The translations under genes and the position numbers were made by a program. From positions 3,348,001-3,412,000 of the forward strand of contig NZ_JANQBQ010000001.1 in assembly GCF_024723825.1 (NCBI RefSeq): DNA of 64,000 nucleotides. Direction: 5' to 3'. Below are positions 44,639-55,255 of this stretch, piece after piece. Origin of the DNA: Romboutsia lituseburensis. Lineage in GTDB: Bacteria; Bacillota; Clostridia; Peptostreptococcales; Peptostreptococcaceae. The stretch's first letter is position 1; every line of letters begins with the position of its first letter. A model generated the notes under the pieces. It saw only the letters and a program-made list of their open reading frames with translations. It did no database searches and had not been told where the DNA came from.

Positions 44639-46837
44639 ATGAGTGGAATGGACCCAATGGTTGAGTTTTATGTGCATGAAAATATGCAATTATTAGAACA
44701 ACTAGAAGAAATTTTGCTTGGTGGTCAATCAGATGATGGTGGATTAGAAAGTGAACAGATAGAAGAGATTTTCCGTGTAATGCATACCATAAAAGGTGCA
44801 TCAGCTATGATGGGGTACGATAGTTTAATGCATATTACTCATAGTATAGAAGATGTCTTCGATGAAATTCGTAAAGGTTTAGAACTTTCTTATGATAAAT
44901 GGGAAGAAGTTATAGATGTTACTTTAGCAATTGTAGATTTCTTGAAAGAAGAAATAAATAATGTTCAAGACGGTTTATTCCCGGAAGCTAGTATAGACGA
45001 ACTCCATGAAAGAGTTATACAGATACTGAAGGAAGAAGAGCCTGAAGAACAGATTTTAGAAATAAATTTCCCAGGAGAAACTAAAGAAGAGAATAGTATC
45101 CAAATAGAGAAAGTAGATGGACAAATCCAGTACCATGCAAAAGTTTTATTTGAAAGTGGATGTGGTATGGAATCAATTAGAGCTCTTGGACTAGTGGTAT
45201 CTATAGAAGGATTATGTTCAAAATTAAGTACTATACCAGAAGATTTAAATACTGATTGTGATCAAGATATAGTGGACAATGGTTTTGAGCTATACATAAG
45301 TACAGAAAAAGAAAGATCAGAAATAGAAAAATGCATTGAAGAAACTATGTTCTTACAAAGCTATGATCTAGTAGAAATTAAAGACGAAGCACAACAAGAA
45401 ATTATTATTCAACCAGACGAAAAAGTTGAAGAATTAGTTATGGAAGGTGCGATGGCAGAAGTTGCAATTACTAGAGAAGATGCACATGAACAGATTGTAG
45501 AGCCAGTGAAAGAAGTAAAAGAGAATAAAGAAGTTGTAAATAATGAAATAGATAAAATAAATGAGGCTTTAAATAAAGAAAAAGTAAATGAGATAGCAGA
45601 AGAAACTAAATCTAAAGAGTCTGCTAAAAAAGAAGTTAAATCTAAATCTCAAAATAATCAAGTGCACTCTAATAAAAACAGCTATTTAACTGTTAATATA
45701 AGTAAAGTTGATATGTTAATGAATTTAGTTGGAGAGATAGTTACAACAGAATCTATGGTAGAAAAACAATCTCAATTAGAAAACTTTGATAGAGATATGT
45801 TTGAAAAACAAGCTAGAAGATTACATCAATTAACAACAGAGCTACAAGATGTTGTAATGTCTATACGTATGGTACCGATTTCTTCAACATTTACTAAAAT
45901 GCAAAGAGTTGTAAGAGATATGTGTAAAAAAACAGGTAAACATGTTGATTTAGTATTAGTTGGAGAACAGACAGAAGTAGATAAAACTATATTAGAAAAT
46001 ATATCAGATCCACTAATGCATATGATAAGAAACAGTATGGACCATGGTATAGAAATGCCAGATGAACGTATAGCAAAATCTAAGCCAGAAAAAGGAACAA
46101 TTACATTAGAAGCTAAAAATACAGGTGGAGATGTAGTAATAGTCATAAAAGATGATGGTAAAGGTTTAAATAAAGAAGCTTTAGTTAAAAAAGCTATCGA
46201 AAAAGGAATAACAAATAAAAGTATAGATGAAATAAGTGATAAAGAAGCATATAACTTTATATTAGCTCCAGGTTTCTCAACAAAAGAGGCAGTAACAGAA
46301 TTTTCTGGACGTGGGGTAGGTATGGACGTTGTTCATACAAATATACGTAAGTTAAGAGGATCTATAAATATAGATAGTGAAGAAGGCAAAGGTACTATGA
46401 TAATAATACGTATACCTTTAACACTTGCTATAGTGGATGGTATGAAAGTTCAAATAGGTGATGAAATATACATAATACCATCACTTAATATAAAAGAAGT
46501 ATTTAGACAAGGATCATATGAGATAGTTCAAAATCCAAATGGAGAAGAACATAGTATCATAAGAGGTAATTGTTATGAAATTAGAAGGTTATCAAATATA
46601 TTAGGCATAGAAACTGAAAAATCTGACGAAGGTATTATGATTTTAGTTGAGTCTGAAATGGGCAATGTGTGTATAATAGTAGACCGTATAATAGGTCAGC
46701 AACATGTTGTAATAAAACCGATACCTACGCTGTTAACACAATTTGAAAATGTTCAATCTCATATGTCAGGTTGTTCGATACTAGAAGATGGTTCTATTAG
46801 TTTAATATTTGATGTAAATGCCATTATAAGTAGATAA
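44639..46837 (+). CDS. cheA: Chemotaxis histidine kinase CheA, copy 1
   Basis: A 732-residue cytosolic kinase. P1 carries the phospho-accepting His49 in MHTIKGAS. P2 (CheY-binding) is at ~165-255 (FESGCGMESIRALGL), followed by an acidic/lysine linker. P3 dimerisation starts near 345 (LMNLVGEIVTTESMV). In P4 the N box is MIRNSMDHGIEMP (~460), with DDGKGL and GRGVGMDVV. P5 (CheW-like) runs from ~600. It phosphorylates the CheY proteins in response to the transducers. P3-P5 are nearly identical to copy 2 at 57088; the linker differs. AAAGGAGATG precedes the start. Confidence 0.97.
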   Translation: MSGMDPMVEFYVHENMQLLEQLEEILLGGQSDDGGLESEQIEEIFRVMHTIKGASAMMGYDSLMHITHSIEDVFDEIRKGLELSYDKWEEVIDVTLAIVDFLKEEINNVQDGLFPEASIDELHERVIQILKEEEPEEQILEINFPGETKEENSIQIEKVDGQIQYHAKVLFESGCGMESIRALGLVVSIEGLCSKLSTIPEDLNTDCDQDIVDNGFELYISTEKERSEIEKCIEETMFLQSYDLVEIKDEAQQEIIIQPDEKVEELVMEGAMAEVAITREDAHEQIVEPVKEVKENKEVVNNEIDKINEALNKEKVNEIAEETKSKESAKKEVKSKSQNNQVHSNKNSYLTVNISKVDMLMNLVGEIVTTESMVEKQSQLENFDRDMFEKQARRLHQLTTELQDVVMSIRMVPISSTFTKMQRVVRDMCKKTGKHVDLVLVGEQTEVDKTILENISDPLMHMIRNSMDHGIEMPDERIAKSKPEKGTITLEAKNTGGDVVIVIKDDGKGLNKEALVKKAIEKGITNKSIDEISDKEAYNFILAPGFSTKEAVTEFSGRGVGMDVVHTNIRKLRGSINIDSEEGKGTMIIIRIPLTLAIVDGMKVQIGDEIYIIPSLNIKEVFRQGSYEIVQNPNGEEHSIIRGNCYEIRRLSNILGIETEKSDEGIMILVESEMGNVCIIVDRIIGQQHVVIKPIPTLLTQFENVQSHMSGCSILEDGSISLIFDVNAIISR

Positions 46838-46874
46838 ACTATTAAAAATAAAACTAGAAAGAAAGAGGATGAAT

Positions 46875-47474
46875 ATGGATACTATAAGTGTATTTTGTGA
46901 ACTTAGTAATATAGGATCGGGGAACGCATCGACTTCGTTAGCAAAGATGGTAAATGAGGTAATTGATATAGGGGTTCCAAAAAATGATGTGAATAAACTT
47001 TCAGATATTATTGCAAGTTATGGAGATTCAAATGAACCTGTTTTAGCAACAGTTTTACAGCTTTCAGAAGATATGGAAGGTCTTGTAATGATTGTTATGA
47101 AGGTTGATAATGCATACAAATTATTATCAAAGCTTTTAAGAAGAAATATAAAAAGAGAAGTAAATAATCTTTCAACTATAAATGAAGAATTAAGTTCTGT
47201 TAGAGACGTATGCAATACATTATGTGGAGCATACTTAACTGCAATATCAGAAATGACTAACTTAAATATAGTTACTTCACCACCATATTTTAGTGTAGAT
47301 AATATAACAAATGCAATGAATTTACCAGCATCTTTATATGGTCCTGGTACAGATTCAATGTCATGTATAGAAACGGAATTCTTTACATTAGATAAAGAAG
47401 TTGAAGGGAAGTTTTACTTTATACCTAAAATTGATTCATGTCAAAAGCTATTAGCAGCATTAGGACTTGCTTAA
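46875..47474 (+). CDS. cheC: CheY-P phosphatase CheC, copy 1
   Basis: About 199 residues, the CheC size. The first active-site helix (SVFCELSNIGSGNAS) keeps the S-x3-E-x2-N signature. In the second (SSVRDVCNTLCGAYL) Glu is replaced by Asp, so one of the two phosphatase sites may be weakened. CheC removes phosphate from CheY-P, and in relatives it binds CheD, which is present only in the second gene set. ATG 46875 is better spaced from AAAGAGG than 46869. Confidence 0.92.
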   Translation: MDTISVFCELSNIGSGNASTSLAKMVNEVIDIGVPKNDVNKLSDIIASYGDSNEPVLATVLQLSEDMEGLVMIVMKVDNAYKLLSKLLRRNIKREVNNLSTINEELSSVRDVCNTLCGAYLTAISEMTNLNIVTSPPYFSVDNITNAMNLPASLYGPGTDSMSCIETEFFTLDKEVEGKFYFIPKIDSCQKLLAALGLA

Positions 47475-47510
47475 TAGGTGCATTGACAAGATAAGTTGGA
47501 GGGGAATATT

Positions 47511-48011
47511 ATGAGTGAAATTACTGGAGTTTTAGAAGTTGATAATAATGAAGATAACAAAGTTGATGATTTGTATATGGTATTTATAATAGATGGTAAA
47601 AAATATGCATTATCATCTAAGTATGTTATAGAGATTATTGAAATGTTACCTATAACTAAGGTTCCATTTATACCTAATTATATAAAAGGAATAATAAATT
47701 TAAGAAGTACTATTATACCTGTAATGGATACTAGAATGAGATTTAAGATGGATGAAATTGAATACAATGAAAGAACTTGTATAGTTATTATAGAAAATAA
47801 TGACAATAAAATAGGGCTTATTGTAGATGCAGTAAATGAAGTTATAAATATTTCAGATGATCAAATTATGAAAACTACATCTAACAGAAAAGAATACGAT
47901 CAAAACTTTATAAAAGGTGTAAGTGAAATAAACAAAGAAGTTCAGTTTATACTTGATTGTGAGGAGTTAGTATCTATTGTAGATGGAATAAATAAAGAAA
48001 TTATTATGTAA
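47511..48011 (+). CDS. cheW: Chemotaxis coupling protein CheW, copy 1
   Basis: A 166-residue CheW with the patterns YALSSKYVIEIIEMLPITKVP, GIINLRSTIIPVMDTR and IGLIVDAVNEVINI. It links transducers to CheA. ATG 47511 follows GGAGGGG; the in-frame TTG at 47496 lies inside that site and is rejected. Close to copy 2 at 61588 in sequence. Confidence 0.95.
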   Translation: MSEITGVLEVDNNEDNKVDDLYMVFIIDGKKYALSSKYVIEIIEMLPITKVPFIPNYIKGIINLRSTIIPVMDTRMRFKMDEIEYNERTCIVIIENNDNKIGLIVDAVNEVINISDDQIMKTTSNRKEYDQNFIKGVSEINKEVQFILDCEELVSIVDGINKEIIM

Positions 48012-48053
48012 ATTTTGAATTAATAATATATATTTAGAAATGGAGAACGTAAA

Positions 48054-48407
48054 ATGAAAAAAGTGTTAATAGTTGATGATGCAGCATTTATGCGTATGTC
48101 AATAAAAAATATGCTTTCAAAATATGATTTTGAAGTAGTTGGAGAAGCTGAAAATGGAATTGCGGCTATAGAAAAATATAAAGAGCTAGGGCCTGATATA
48201 GTAACAATGGATATAACTATGCCAGAAATGGATGGATTAGAAGCATTAAGAGAAATCAAAAAAGTAGACCCTGCTGCAGCTGTTGTAATGGTATCTGCAT
48301 TAGGCCAAGAAGCAAGAATGAAAGAAGCTATTATCTATGGAGCAAAAGGATTTATTGTAAAGCCATTTAAAGAAGAAATGTTAATATCGGCATTATCTAA
48401 GTTATAA
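48054..48407 (+). CDS. cheY: Chemotaxis response regulator CheY, copy 1
   Basis: A 117-residue stand-alone receiver domain. Acidic pocket Asp8/Asp9, phosphorylation site Asp53 (VTMDITMP), and Lys in FIVKPFKEE. No output domain. It lies 42 bases after cheW with no promoter of its own in view, whereas copy 2 has a sigma-A-like promoter. CheY-P normally acts on FliM, whose binding peptide is missing here. Confidence 0.96.
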   Translation: MKKVLIVDDAAFMRMSIKNMLSKYDFEVVGEAENGIAAIEKYKELGPDIVTMDITMPEMDGLEALREIKKVDPAAAVVMVSALGQEARMKEAIIYGAKGFIVKPFKEEMLISALSKL

Positions 48408-48443
48408 AATACTAATGTTTTTTAGTTTGAAATTTTAATATTT

Positions 48444-48484
48444 AGCTGTGGAATTAAATTATATTTAATTTCACAGCTTTTTAT
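48444..48484 (+). terminator. Terminator of the first chemotaxis gene set
   Basis: AGCTGTGGAATTAAAT (48444-48459) pairs with 48463-48478 and is followed by TTTTATTTT. Strong intrinsic terminator. Confidence 0.85.
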
Positions 48485-48542
48485 TTTGCATAATCAATAT
48501 AGAAAAAATATTATTTTTAGATATTGATTATGCAAAATAAAA
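48479..48542. repeat. Perfect 22-base inverted repeat with a self-complementary loop
   Basis: Arms 48479-48500 and 48521-48542 are perfect complements (core TTTTGCATAATCAATAT). The 20-base loop can also pair internally. It overlaps the T-tract of the preceding terminator and precedes the promoter of transducer gene 2. Confidence 0.7.
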
Positions 48543-48649
48543 TACAATAATATCACAATTATTTAAATATAATAATTTTAAATGATTTTTCTAGTATAGA
48601 AAATATGCTTGTATATAACAAAAAAATTAAATACAAAAGATAAAAAAGC

Positions 48650-48677
48650 TAAAGATAAATTGAATATTTCCGTATAT
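48650..48677 (+). promoter_or_regulatory. Sigma-28-like promoter of transducer gene 2
   Basis: TAAA (48650-48653), 16-base spacer, CCGTATAT (48670-48677), about 170 bases before the ATG. Confidence 0.75.
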
Positions 48678-48846
48678 AAAATACATGATACATTTTGTTA
48701 AAATATGTAAAAAAACGATTACCTAGGAATTGGTGTTAAAGCGCACAGTTATTTTAAAAATACGTAAAAAATATTACAGATTTTATATGGAATAGTTAGC
48801 TAATATGCTATTTAGTAAAAATAATCAAAGTACGGGGAGGCATTAT

Positions 48847-50574
48847 ATGAAAAATTGTAAAATAGGTAAAAAGTTAGGAATATGTTTTGTTATTTTACTA
48901 ATGATTACAGCTTTTGCAAATGGAAAAGCACTATATGATTTAAAAAAAGCAGGTAAAATGAGTCATGACTTATTTAGAGGTCCATATGTATCAACAACAG
49001 AGACTATAGGGATTCGTATGGATTTAGTAGCAGTAGGAAGGTATCTTGGTAATGCAATAATGGAAAAAAACCTTGCTGAATACAAGGCTATGACTATGAA
49101 AGAATTTGATAGAATATCAGGTAGATTAAATAACATAAGAACATCTTTTAACGGGGATGCGACAATGATTGATAGTCTTGGAAATTCAGTTAATAACTTA
49201 AGACAAGAATGTGAAAATGTATTTAATGTCATAGCACAAGGTAATTATGAATATGCAATACAAATTACTGAAAGAAACACTCCATATTTTAATGCATATA
49301 ATAAGTGTGTAGAAGATGCAAATCATCTTTATGAAGATTCTCAAAAATATGGTGAACAATTTGATGCAGGAGTAGCTTCAACGGTATCAAAATCATGGGT
49401 TATATGTTTAACTCTTAATATACTTAGTATATTATCAGGTATTTTTATATGTATATATATTACAAAGAGATTGAAAGATCCAATAGAAGAAATTGAAATT
49501 GCAGCTAATAAAATGTCTGAAGGTGATTTTGATATTAACATTACTTATGAATCAGAAGATGAATTAGGTAATTTATCTAATAGTATGGGGGATATGAGTG
49601 GAAAAATTAATGCTATTATTAAGGATACTGTTAGAGTTTTAGATGAAGTTTCAAAAGGGAACTTTAATGTAGAAACTGAGGCTGAGTATATTGGTGTATT
49701 TAAATATATAGAAGAATCTATACAAAAGATAACAAATGATTTAAGTGAAACAATGTCGCAAATAAATGTAGCATCAGAAGAAGTAGGAGCTGCATCAGAC
49801 CAAGTTGCAAGTGGATCACAAATGTTATCACAAGGAGCAACAGAACAAGCAAGTTCAATACAAGAATTATCAGCAACTATTATCTCAATATCAGATAAAA
49901 TTAAAAATACTGCAAAAAATGCAGCAGAGGCAAATAGTTTAACATTAAGTGCAGGGCGCGAAGTAAAAGAAGGAAATACTCAAATGAAACAAATGGTAAA
50001 TGCTATGGAAGAAATATCATTTACATCAAATGAAATAGGAAGAATAATAAAGACAATAGATGATATAGCGTTCCAAACAAATATACTAGCATTAAATGCA
50101 GCAGTAGAAGCAGCAAGAGCAGGAAGTGCAGGTAAAGGGTTTGCAGTAGTAGCAGATGAAGTAAGAAACTTAGCAGCAAAATCAGCAGAAGCAGCTAAAA
50201 ACACTGCAACGCTTATAGAAAATTCAATAAAAGCAGTAGATAATGGAACTGAGATTGTAAATCATACAGCACAGTCTTTACAAAAAATAATAGAAACAAC
50301 TAATAAAACAACAGATGTAGTTAATGAGATAGCTAGAGAATCAGAAGAACAAGCAAATGCAATAGCTGAGGTAACATTAGGAGTAGAACAAATATCAGCA
50401 GTAGTACAAACAAACTCAGCAACATCAGAAGAAAGTGCAGCAGCAAGTGAAGAATTAAGCGGACAAGCTCAAATGCTTAAGTCACTTATAGATAAGTTTG
50501 AAATAAAGGGGAATTATGATATTAAAAAATCTATAAGTTTTGAAGACAAAGAAATGAGTAGTTTTTTTAATTAA
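48847..50574 (+). CDS. Methyl-accepting chemotaxis protein 2
   Basis: A 575-residue transducer with the same plan as transducer 1: TM1 (~10-28), four-helix-bundle sensor, TM2 (~186-208), HAMP ([16 protein letters not shown]), signalling hairpin and tail [16 protein letters not shown] start it at ATG 48847 (GGGGAGG upstream); the frame is open 14 codons further but without a ribosome binding site. The sensor half differs from the other copies, so a different stimulus is likely. A hairpin terminator follows. Confidence 0.96.
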   Translation: MKNCKIGKKLGICFVILLMITAFANGKALYDLKKAGKMSHDLFRGPYVSTTETIGIRMDLVAVGRYLGNAIMEKNLAEYKAMTMKEFDRISGRLNNIRTSFNGDATMIDSLGNSVNNLRQECENVFNVIAQGNYEYAIQITERNTPYFNAYNKCVEDANHLYEDSQKYGEQFDAGVASTVSKSWVICLTLNILSILSGIFICIYITKRLKDPIEEIEIAANKMSEGDFDINITYESEDELGNLSNSMGDMSGKINAIIKDTVRVLDEVSKGNFNVETEAEYIGVFKYIEESIQKITNDLSETMSQINVASEEVGAASDQVASGSQMLSQGATEQASSIQELSATIISISDKIKNTAKNAAEANSLTLSAGREVKEGNTQMKQMVNAMEEISFTSNEIGRIIKTIDDIAFQTNILALNAAVEAARAGSAGKGFAVVADEVRNLAAKSAEAAKNTATLIENSIKAVDNGTEIVNHTAQSLQKIIETTNKTTDVVNEIARESEEQANAIAEVTLGVEQISAVVQTNSATSEESAAASEELSGQAQMLKSLIDKFEIKGNYDIKKSISFEDKEMSSFFN

Positions 50575-50592
50575 AAAGCCAAAATAGCTCAT

Positions 50593-50621
50593 AAAAATGG
50601 AAGCTACAAGCTTCCATTTTT
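50593..50621 (+). terminator. Terminator of transducer gene 2
   Basis: AAAAATGGAAGCT / AGCTTCCATTTTT hairpin with T-tract. Confidence 0.85.
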
Positions 50622-50748
50622 AAACATAAATTTTAATTAGATTTATTAATATAAAAAATGTAATTAAATTGATAGGAGGGAGCGTTATAACCTAAATAAA
50701 CTAAAACTGTTTATAAAATAAAGGAATAAATTTAAGGGGAGAGTTTAT

Positions 50749-52476
50749 ATGAAAAATTTAAAAATAGGAAAAAAACTAAGTATATCTTTTGCTATTTTAA
50801 TAATAATGGCAGCTTGTGCAAGTGTTTATGCAACTTTTAATTTAACTGATGTAAAAAAAGCAAATAAAAATTTATTTGAAGGACCTTTTTTATCTACAAC
50901 TGAAGCCATGGGAGTTCGTAGGGATTTAGTATCTATAGTAAGACATGTAAATGATGGATTTCTTTCACAAGACCATGCAAAAGCAAGAACAGTAATAATT
51001 CAAGAGTTTGATAGCATAAACAAGAGAATGGAAGTACTTTATAAAGCTTTACCACCTGAAGATCAAAATATGATAGATGAACTTGCAAGTACAATGGATC
51101 AATTAAGAAAAGAATATGATAAAATGTATGCAATAACACAAAGCGCAGGATTTACAGGTAAAGAATCTGAAGTTGATGCAAAAACTTTTGTAGGATTAAT
51201 AAATAAATGTACCCAAGAAGCAATAGATCTTAATGAACATGCAGAAAAAACTGCAAATGAGTATTATAATAAAGTACAAAAGACTATAGTAACGGTTATA
51301 ATTACATTCTCAATTATAAGTGTAATGAGTATACTAATAGGAATATTCGTATCTATTTACATGACTAGAAGCTTAAAAAATCCAATTGAGGAATTAGAAA
51401 TAGCCGCAGATAAAATGTCTGATGGAGATTTTGATATAGACATAGAATATGAATCAAAAGATGAGCTAGGATCACTATCAGATAGTATGAGAAAAATGAG
51501 CAACAAAACAAAAGAAATTATAGATGATACTGTACGTGTATTAGAAGAATTTGCAGTAGGTAATCTTAATGTTAAACCTAATGTTGAATATATTGGAGTA
51601 TTTGAAAGAATAGAGAACTCAATAATTAGAATAAGCAAGGACATGAGTGAAACTATGGCACAAATAAATGTAGCAGCAGAAGAGGTAGGGGCTGCATCAG
51701 ATCAAGTTGCAAGTGGATCACAAATGTTATCTCAAGGGGCAACAGAGCAAGCAAGTTCAATACAAGAATTATCAGCAACTATTATGGATATATCTGAAAA
51801 AATCAAAAATACTGCAAATAATGCAGGAGAAGCTAATAGATTAACATTAATGGCAGGACGTGAAGTAGAAGACGGGAATGCTCAAATGAAACAAATGGTA
51901 AATGCAATGGAAGAAATATCATTTACATCAAATGAAATAGGAAGAATAATAAAAACAATAGATGATATAGCATTCCAAACAAATATATTAGCACTTAATG
52001 CAGCAGTAGAAGCAGCAAGAGCAGGAAATGCAGGTAAAGGATTTGCAGTAGTAGCAGATGAAGTAAGAAATTTAGCCGCAAAATCGGCAGAAGCAGCGAA
52101 AAATACTGCAACACTTATAGAAAACTCTATAAAGGCAGTAGATAATGGAACTGAAATTGTTAATTATACAGCACAGTCTCTGCAAAAAATAATAGAAACA
52201 ACGAATCAAACAAAAACACTAGTTGATGAAATAGCAGGTGAATCTGAAGCACAAGCAACAGCAATAGCTGAGGTAACATTAGGTGTAGAACAAATATCAG
52301 CAGTCGTGCAAACAAATTCAGCAACATCAGAAGAAAGTGCAGCAGCAAGTGAAGAATTAAGTGGACAAGCACAAATGTTAAAATCACTTATTGAAAAATT
52401 TAAATTAAATTCTGAGTATAAAGATTGTAGAAGTCTTGAATTTACAGATAAAAGTTATTTTTCAACAAATGAATAA
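50749..52476 (+). CDS. Methyl-accepting chemotaxis protein 3
   Basis: A 575-residue transducer: TM1 (~10-28), sensor bundle, TM2 (~187-207), HAMP ([16 protein letters not shown]), signalling hairpin, tail [15 protein letters not shown]. The sensor is distinct, with a longer 100-125 segment. GGGGAGAG upstream. Unlike transducers 1, 2, 4 and 5, no TAAA-N16-CCGTATA promoter lies in its 174-base leader. It may be read through from transducer 2 or use another sigma factor. Confidence 0.96.
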   Translation: MKNLKIGKKLSISFAILIIMAACASVYATFNLTDVKKANKNLFEGPFLSTTEAMGVRRDLVSIVRHVNDGFLSQDHAKARTVIIQEFDSINKRMEVLYKALPPEDQNMIDELASTMDQLRKEYDKMYAITQSAGFTGKESEVDAKTFVGLINKCTQEAIDLNEHAEKTANEYYNKVQKTIVTVIITFSIISVMSILIGIFVSIYMTRSLKNPIEELEIAADKMSDGDFDIDIEYESKDELGSLSDSMRKMSNKTKEIIDDTVRVLEEFAVGNLNVKPNVEYIGVFERIENSIIRISKDMSETMAQINVAAEEVGAASDQVASGSQMLSQGATEQASSIQELSATIMDISEKIKNTANNAGEANRLTLMAGREVEDGNAQMKQMVNAMEEISFTSNEIGRIIKTIDDIAFQTNILALNAAVEAARAGNAGKGFAVVADEVRNLAAKSAEAAKNTATLIENSIKAVDNGTEIVNYTAQSLQKIIETTNQTKTLVDEIAGESEAQATAIAEVTLGVEQISAVVQTNSATSEESAAASEELSGQAQMLKSLIEKFKLNSEYKDCRSLEFTDKSYFSTNE

Positions 52477-52488
52477 GATTCAAATAAT

Positions 52489-52523
52489 AAAAAAGTAGGA
52501 GCTTTAAGGCTTCTACTTTTTTT
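52489..52523 (+). terminator. Terminator of transducer gene 3
   Basis: AAAAAGTAGGAGC / GCTTCTACTTTTTTT hairpin with a T-tract. Confidence 0.85.
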
Positions 52524-52614
52524 GTATTAGATAATAGCAAGATTTTCTAAGCAAAATATATTTTATAAATTAGAGTCTATAATAAAAATTAACAAAAAAT
52601 AAATAAATAAAATC

Positions 52615-52642
52615 TAAAGTGAAAAAAAAATAATCCGTATAT
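52615..52642 (+). promoter_or_regulatory. Sigma-28-like promoter of transducer gene 4
   Basis: TAAA (52615-52618), 16-base A-rich spacer, CCGTATAT (52635-52642). Confidence 0.75.
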
Positions 52643-52953
52643 AATAGGCAAATAACAAATATTTTTATGGGATTTAAAATTTGGAGAATAATTTAGTAAT
52701 ATATTATGTAAAAATGACAGTATTATAAAAATACAAATAATTCAAAAAAATATTATTATATCGAACTTTATATCATAATATTGAAAATTTAATTAATTTT
52801 AATTTTAGTGATTTGGGGTTGGAAAATTTTATTTTTTAATACTTAAAAAATACAAAAATAGATATAGTAAAAAAGTTTTAATTACTTAAATTTAATCTTT
52901 GAATTTAAAAATTACATAATATAAAAAGAAGATTAATGAGGGGGACTCACAAT

Positions 52954-54699
52954 ATGAAAAACATGAAAATTGGAAAAAAATTAGGTGTATGCTTTTTTGT
53001 ATTATTACTTATAACAGTAATTGCAAGTGGGAATGCACTGTATAATTTAAAAAAGGCAGGATCATTAAGTCATGATTTATTTAAAGGGCCTTATCAATTG
53101 ACTAATCAATCTATGGGAATACGTAGAGATTTGGCATCAATGGATCAAAATCTTGCGTATGCGCTTCTTTCAGAAAATCCAACAGAAGCTAGTTATGAAA
53201 GTACAATAGTAGAAAATTTTAACAGTATAAATGAAAGAGTAAAAATAATTCGTGAAGATCCATCTGCAGATCAACAATTAGTTAATGAACTAGAAAGTTC
53301 TGTAGCACAATTAAGACAAGAGTATGAAAAAGCAAATACATTTATAAAGGCAGGTGACTTTAAATCAGCAAAAGATTTAGTAATAAATGAAGGCCTTGCG
53401 TACTATCAAACGTATGATAAATGTGTGAAAAATGCAATGAATTTATATGAAAATGCAGAAAACAAAGGAGTAGAATTTGATGGAGGAGTCAAATCTACAG
53501 TTACAAAATCATGGATTGCTTCTTTATCTATGAGTATATTTAGTATAGTTTTAGGCGTAGGTATATGTATATTTATAACAAGAGGTTTAAAGAAGCCTAT
53601 TGAAGAAATAGAAATCGCTGCAAATAAAATGGCAGAAGGTGACTTTGATATAGAAATTGATTATGAGTCAAAAGATGAATTAGGAAACTTATCAAATAGT
53701 ATGCGTCAAATGAGTGATAAAATCAATGAAGTTATACATGATACAGTGGATGTTTTAGGTGAAGTAGCATCTGGAAACTTTGATGTAGAAACTAAGGTAG
53801 AGTATATAGGCGTATTTAAAAATATTGAAAAGTCAGTAAATAGAATAACAAATGATTTAAGTGGAACAATGTCACAAATAAATACTGCTGCAGAAGAAGT
53901 AGGAGCTGCATCAGATCAAGTTGCAAGTGGATCACAAATGCTATCACAAGGAGCAACAGAACAAGCAAGTTCAATACAAGAATTATCAGCAACAATAATG
54001 GATATATCTGAGAAAATCAAAAATACTGCTAAAAATGCAGGAGAAGCTAATAGATTAACATTAAGTGCTGGACATGAAGTAGAAGAAGGAAATGCACAAA
54101 TGAAACAAATGGTAAGTGCAATGGAAGAAATCTCATTTACATCAAATGAGATAGGAAGAATAATAAAGACAATAGATGACATAGCATTCCAAACAAATAT
54201 ATTAGCACTTAATGCAGCAGTAGAAGCGGCAAGAGCAGGAAGTGCAGGTAAAGGATTTGCAGTAGTAGCAGATGAAGTAAGGAACCTAGCAGCAAAATCA
54301 GCAGAAGCAGCTAAAAACACATCTACACTTATAGAAAACTCTATAAAGGCAGTAGATAATGGAACTGAAATTGTAAATCATACAGCTGATTCTTTACAAA
54401 AAATAATAGATACGACAAATCAAACAATTAGAATTGTTGATGAAATAGCTAAAGAGTCTGAAGAACAAGCAGATGCTATATCTCAAGTAACATTAGGTGT
54501 AGAGCAAATATCAGCAGTAGTACAAACAAATTCAGCAACATCAGAAGAAAGTGCAGCAGCAAGTGAAGAATTAAGTGGACAAGCTCAAATGTTAAAATCA
54601 CTTATAGAGAACTTTAAATTAAAAGATGATAGAAATGGTTATAAATCTATAAATTTTGATTCAGATTCAAATGATTATTTCGCTAAAAATGAAATATAA
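52954..54699 (+). CDS. Methyl-accepting chemotaxis protein 4
   Basis: A 581-residue transducer with TM1, sensor bundle, TM2 (~187-209), HAMP ([15 protein letters not shown]), signalling hairpin and tail [18 protein letters not shown]. The last ~30 residues are very close to those of transducer 1, although their sensors differ. ATG 52954 follows GAGGGGG; the in-frame ATG at 52936 overlaps that site and is rejected. Confidence 0.96.
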   Translation: MKNMKIGKKLGVCFFVLLLITVIASGNALYNLKKAGSLSHDLFKGPYQLTNQSMGIRRDLASMDQNLAYALLSENPTEASYESTIVENFNSINERVKIIREDPSADQQLVNELESSVAQLRQEYEKANTFIKAGDFKSAKDLVINEGLAYYQTYDKCVKNAMNLYENAENKGVEFDGGVKSTVTKSWIASLSMSIFSIVLGVGICIFITRGLKKPIEEIEIAANKMAEGDFDIEIDYESKDELGNLSNSMRQMSDKINEVIHDTVDVLGEVASGNFDVETKVEYIGVFKNIEKSVNRITNDLSGTMSQINTAAEEVGAASDQVASGSQMLSQGATEQASSIQELSATIMDISEKIKNTAKNAGEANRLTLSAGHEVEEGNAQMKQMVSAMEEISFTSNEIGRIIKTIDDIAFQTNILALNAAVEAARAGSAGKGFAVVADEVRNLAAKSAEAAKNTSTLIENSIKAVDNGTEIVNHTADSLQKIIDTTNQTIRIVDEIAKESEEQADAISQVTLGVEQISAVVQTNSATSEESAAASEELSGQAQMLKSLIENFKLKDDRNGYKSINFDSDSNDYFAKNEI

Positions 54700-54726
54700 A
54701 AGATTTTATGAGGATAACTGTTAATT

Positions 54727-54753
54727 AGGGAAGCTATTAAGCTTCCTTTTTTT
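54727..54753 (+). terminator. Terminator of transducer gene 4
   Basis: GGAAGCT-ATTA-AGCTTCC hairpin followed by TTTTTTT. Confidence 0.85.
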
Positions 54754-54797
54754 GAGCAACGGACGAAGTCATTGGCGACATGAGCAAAGCAAATTTT
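54753..54797. repeat. Dispersed repeat, copy 1
   Basis: A comparatively GC-rich head (54753-54780; includes AACGGACGAAGTC and TTGGCGACA) and a tail (AGCAAAGCAAATTTTT). The head recurs at 63404-63431 with one mismatch. It can fold as AAC-GAC-GAA-GTC-TT-type hairpins ending in Ts. Confidence 0.75.
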
Positions 54798-54878
54798 TGT
54801 ATAAATAAATCAAAGAAATCATGTATTTAATAAAACTGATGAAATTTGACAGCATAAGAAAATATATTACATAAAATA

Positions 54879-54906
54879 TAAAGTAATTACATATTTATCC
54901 GTATAA
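54879..54906 (+). promoter_or_regulatory. Sigma-28-like promoter of transducer gene 5 and the second chemotaxis gene set
   Basis: TAAA (54879-54882), 16-base spacer, CCGTATAA (54899-54906). Nearly identical flanks to 44291-44318. Confidence 0.75.
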
Positions 54907-55255
54907 AAAAAGTAATAAATTGTTTAGTAACAAAATAATTAGTAACTTTTAATATATATGCTTAAAACAATAATGGAGGGAGTTTTAGGATATATATTGG
55001 AATGAAGATAGAATAGCTTTATAAAATAGTAGTATTATTTTGTAATTAACAAAAACTTTAAGAAGTAAAATATGTAATAAAATTAAGGGAAAATATAAAG
55101 TTTGAGTTTTATACTAAAAAAAATTAAAAAATTTATTATGGTTAAAATGGTTTTAATATTTTTATTATAGTTTTTTAAAATTGGGTTATTTAAATTTATT
55201 TATTTAAATATAAGGTATTATATTATCTAATTTAAAGTGCATGGGAGGCATTTAT

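Larger units (their letters stand above)
52477..52953 (+). other. Leader between transducer genes 3 and 4
   Basis: Holds the terminator of gene 3, a sigma-28-like promoter (52615-52642) and about 310 bases of extremely AT-rich leader. No open frame, riboswitch or conserved hairpin recognised. Confidence 0.5.
54700..55255 (+). other. Leader between transducer genes 4 and 5
   Basis: Contains the terminator of gene 4, dispersed repeat copy 1, a sigma-28-like promoter (54879-54906) and a ~350-base leader. GGAGGGAG within it (54975-54982) also occurs before transducer 3 (50676-50683), but no start codon follows it. Nothing else recognised. Confidence 0.5.

Noticed and set aside
53916-54320. 134-codon minus-strand frame, similar to one at 49980-50204
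   Set aside because: Antisense to the conserved transducer signalling domain; its repetition only reflects the duplicated sense gene.
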